Origin: Absidia repens
Taxonomy: Eukaryota; Mucoromycota; Mucoromycetes; Mucorales; Cunninghamellaceae
Length of the DNA: 64,000 bases
Assembly: GCA_002105175.1 (NCBI GenBank)
Contig: MCGE01000019.1
Coordinates: forward strand, 310,001 to 374,000
Reading direction: 5' to 3'
In this document: piece by piece, positions 61,354-64,000 of the stretch
How the letters are laid out: every line of letters starts with the position of its first letter
Numbering within the stretch: position 1 is the stretch's first letter
Translations under genes and position numbers: made by a program
The notes under the pieces: model-generated
The model's database searches: none
What the model saw: the letters and a program-made list of their open reading frames with translations, nothing else
Told to the model about the DNA's origin: nothing

Positions 61354-62628
61354 TTAAAGGAAATAATCGGGAGTTCTTCGGGTAACTTCAGGTTCTCCAC
61401 GTCTAGGTGCAGGATCAAATTGGAGGCTATAATAATAAAAGAGGGTGTTTATTGGCGTAAATCAACAAATAAAATGATATTATATGAGGACTTACAATGT
61501 ATATTTCAGATGTTCATCAATTTCCATGATAGCGGCTTGATTTCCACATCGATAACAGTAGTTGGGAGCACTGAAGATAGTGACCACATTTCGATCATGA
61601 CCCCAATTGTAACCCTAATAAAAATAATTAGATGCATATAGTATTTTTTTTTTTTTTTTTTTTTTTGTAAATATATACCTCCATGACCAGTTGATGCGCT
61701 CTTGCAACCAAAGTCAAACCATTGTTGTGGTTAAATGATTTTGCAATATCTTCTCCAAAGGTGTAACCTGCACCACGAGGAGAGATTCCCCAGCCATATC
61801 GATCATCAGGATCAGACCACAACAAATCACACATAGGTCCTTCGTGAGGTACTTCCTGAAATCTTTCGAGAGCGCGGATCTGGTCAAGTGAATCAATAGA
61901 AGGAGATAAACCACCATGAAGACAGAAGATCTACACACACCCACACAAAAAATAAAAATAAAAAAATAAAAAAATAAAAAATAAAGGGTGTGTTATGAAA
62001 CAAGGATCAGCTGTTTTTGAGTTTATTACCTGATCTTCGATAATAGCAGTTAGTGGCAAGTAATCAAACAAGTCAGTAAACAATTTCCAGACAGAGGCGT
62101 TTCCATATTTGCGAAGGCATTCATCATAAAAGCCATACACCTGAGTTATTTGACGAGATTCATGATTGCCACGAAGAATAGTGATGCGACTCTTGTAACG
62201 TACTTTGAGAGCAACTAACAGTGTCACAGTTTCAACAGAATAATAGCCTCTATCCACGTAGTCACCCATAAACAAATAGTTGGTATCAGGGGAGTTGCCA
62301 CCAATACGAAATAGTTCTTGCAAATCATGGAATTGGCCGTGAATATCACCTATATATATGTTGGGTCAGTATAGTTTAACTAGAGTCTATTTGGTCCTTT
62401 ATGAACTTACCACAAACTGTAACAGGACAACGAATAGGTTGCACATTGGATTCGTTGATGAGTATTTCACGAGCCTAGAAAAAAAGTCAAGAGATATCCC
62501 ATTCTAATATATAGATATATATAGATATAATTTACCTTGTCACAAAGGCGTTTAATATCAACTTCTGGTAGTTGTTTACATTCAGAAAGTTGGCTGAGCC
62601 AGCCTTCTACATCAGTGACAGAAGACAT
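61354..62628 (-). CDS. PPH21: Serine/threonine protein phosphatase 2A catalytic subunit
   Basis: Right to left, six exons: 62628-62536, 62474-62411, 62349-62030, 61930-61679, 61614-61496, 61426-61354; 306 residues, near the 309 typical of PP2Ac. Metallophosphatase motifs: [57 protein letters not shown] and [11 protein letters not shown]. The C-terminal TRRTPDYFL is specific to PP2A, which distinguishes it from PP4 and PP6; the terminal Leu is carboxymethylated in other species. It works with A and B subunits in cell-cycle and nutrient signalling. The short N-terminal exons are supported by the conserved [12 protein letters not shown] start. Confidence 0.96.
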
Positions 62629-62929
62629 GGGGGGCGAAAGATGATATAGAGAGAAAAAGGGGGGGGAATCGCACTGAATGAGTATTAATAAGTCAAAAGT
62701 AAACAAATGAATAGATGAGTGAACAAAACATGAAGCGTCAGCACAAAAAGCCAGTTTTCTTTCTTTCTTTTACCTTTATATAGGACACAGAAGGACGAAA
62801 AGGGCGAGAGTAGTAAGGAAGTCTGAGCGCTTTCAAGAAATAGCGGCGTCTTAAAAATAATTCGAGGCGCAATTATTTTTTCTTTTGCATTATATATCCT
62901 TTCATTTTTGACGCACTTTGACCAACAAT

Positions 62930-63150
62930 ATGCAAGTAAAATTGAACAATCTTCTAGAAATAAGCATGGTTTATTCTTCCATTTTTTTTTTTTTATCGAT
63001 TTTAGCCTTTGACTTATTCTCTTTATTTTATGTTAGACGATTAGGCAAAAAACAGTTACAGCACCTCGTCACATTCTAGAATCAGCTGAATTTTATGACA
63101 GATGCCTCGCGAAATGTCCAACACTCAAAACACTAGCTCAACTTATGACT
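62930..63150 (+). CDS. Possible 5' exons of an unrecognised gene
   Basis: Candidate only. ATG at 62930 opens 13 codons (62930-62968), followed by a GT...AG intron of 68 nt (62969-63036) and a 38-codon open exon (63037-63150) ending at GTAAGT. The exon encodes TIRQKTVTAPRHILESAEF and CLAKCPTLKTLAQLMT. I recognise no domain, and the downstream exons could not be traced with confidence. The first donor (GTTTAT) is weak. It lies divergent from the PP2A gene. Confidence 0.25.
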
Positions 63151-64000
63151 GTAAGTAGACTCTCCAGATCCTGTCACACACCCTCCCCAGCACCATTGAT
63201 GGAAATATATACAAGATACTAGAGTTAAAAAAAAAAAAAAGCTGGTACTATGTCTTAGTTTAACTACCAAGCTGTATCCTACAAGTGGCTAACCAATTGC
63301 CTTATGATGTCATTAATTTGCTTTATCAATAGATATGTCATAGTAGAAATACTTTCTGCTACTCTATCCAGAATGAAAACGACAATACAGCATTATCAGA
63401 GACGATACCCATATCACGAATTCTATGTATATCAAGCGTGGGGCAACCAATAGCATCCATGCTAGGCTCATGAAAATGGTATATTACTAGTAATGATGGA
63501 CTTTACTCATTTTCTTTATATATATCTGTATATAGTTATTGGATACATTATATTACCTTTTAATTGGGTCAGTGAAATGATAGTCTTTACTCCCATTCTT
63601 GTTTATTGCAGTTGGAAGACTATTTAGGTAGCCTTACCCTCCGCTCCACATCGGTATTCTGAGAACTAATACTGGTTTCTGATAACTACTTTCATTATAC
63701 TGAATCAAAGAGCGGGTACTATACGGGCTCTTGAAATATGGAATTTGGGTTGATGGAATGGATCTGAAAGAATTGATTATCTAGTTTGATTTACGTATTT
63801 GGATTATTCAAGGACTTTGTGAAGAACACGGCCACAAACTGATAATGATGTAAGGAGTGCATAGTATGAGGGGGATCACGCACAATAACTGCTTTGTTTT
63901 TATTATGTTTATAGTGATATCGATTAAAAGATCAATCAGAACAAATACGAAAATCTAGACCGAAGACAATTCACAGCAACAAAAACAACAACAACAACAA
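63151..64000. other. Right end of window, unassigned
   Basis: AT-rich with no convincing exon. An open segment at about 63373-63474 could be coding but lacks clear support. The last 30 bases are CAA-rich and may enter a Gln- or Asn-rich coding region beyond the edge. Confidence 0.4.

Noticed and set aside
1..64000. CRISPR arrays, rRNA genes, LTR retrotransposon ORFs or viral insertions
   Set aside because: No regularly spaced direct repeats, rRNA-like stretches, reverse transcriptase or integrase motifs were found on either strand.

Overview
The window looks like nuclear chromosomal DNA of a filamentous fungus, most likely a member of Mucoromycota (Mucorales). Evidence: compact genes with many short GT-AG introns, recognisable TACTAAC-type branch sites, AT-rich intergenic DNA full of long T and A runs, and a gene set (cellular RNA-dependent RNA polymerase, cytochrome b5-linked acyl-CoA dehydrogenase, GPI-type GH9 protein, single-finger C2H2 protein) that fits that phylum. 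The species cannot be fixed from the sequence alone.

Layout, left to right (exon coordinates are in each entry): four-finger C2H2 factor (+); cytochrome b5/acyl-CoA dehydrogenase (+); eEF1B-gamma (-); DPP8/9-like S9B peptidase (+); branched-chain 2-oxoacid dehydrogenase E1 beta (-); amidohydrolase of the MTA/SAH deaminase type (-); long-form tRNase Z (+); reticulon (+); Ser/Thr/Pro-rich cell-surface protein (+); polyQ/polyHis protein with a predicted DNA-binding-like N-terminus (-); C2H2 protein (+); RNA-dependent RNA polymerase with an apparent 1-nt frameshift (-); Utp14 (-); GH9-like protein (+); RNF10/Mag2-type RING protein (-); Ysc84/SH3YL1 (+); ACAD10/11-type acyl-CoA dehydrogenase (+); an 86-residue small protein (-); PP2A catalytic subunit (-). 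I rebuilt the splice structure of all of these by hand. Every one closes in frame except the RdRP.

There is no operon logic. The set is mostly housekeeping: translation (eEF1B-gamma), rRNA and tRNA maturation (Utp14, tRNase Z), fatty-acid and branched-chain amino-acid catabolism (two acyl-CoA dehydrogenases and BCKDH E1 beta, all acting on acyl-CoA or oxoacid catabolism), signalling (PP2A), and endocytosis/ER shape (Ysc84, reticulon).

The intergenic DNA holds the most unusual content: seven copies of one 0.6-0.95 kb non-coding repeat family (four +, three -; two tail-to-tail pairs). One copy is interrupted by a roughly 210-bp tRNA-derived SINE with a 13-nt target-site duplication. The main candidates for a second look are this repeat family, the nested SINE, the frameshifted RdRP, the GH9 protein that lacks its catalytic Asp, and several 11-14 nt microexons.
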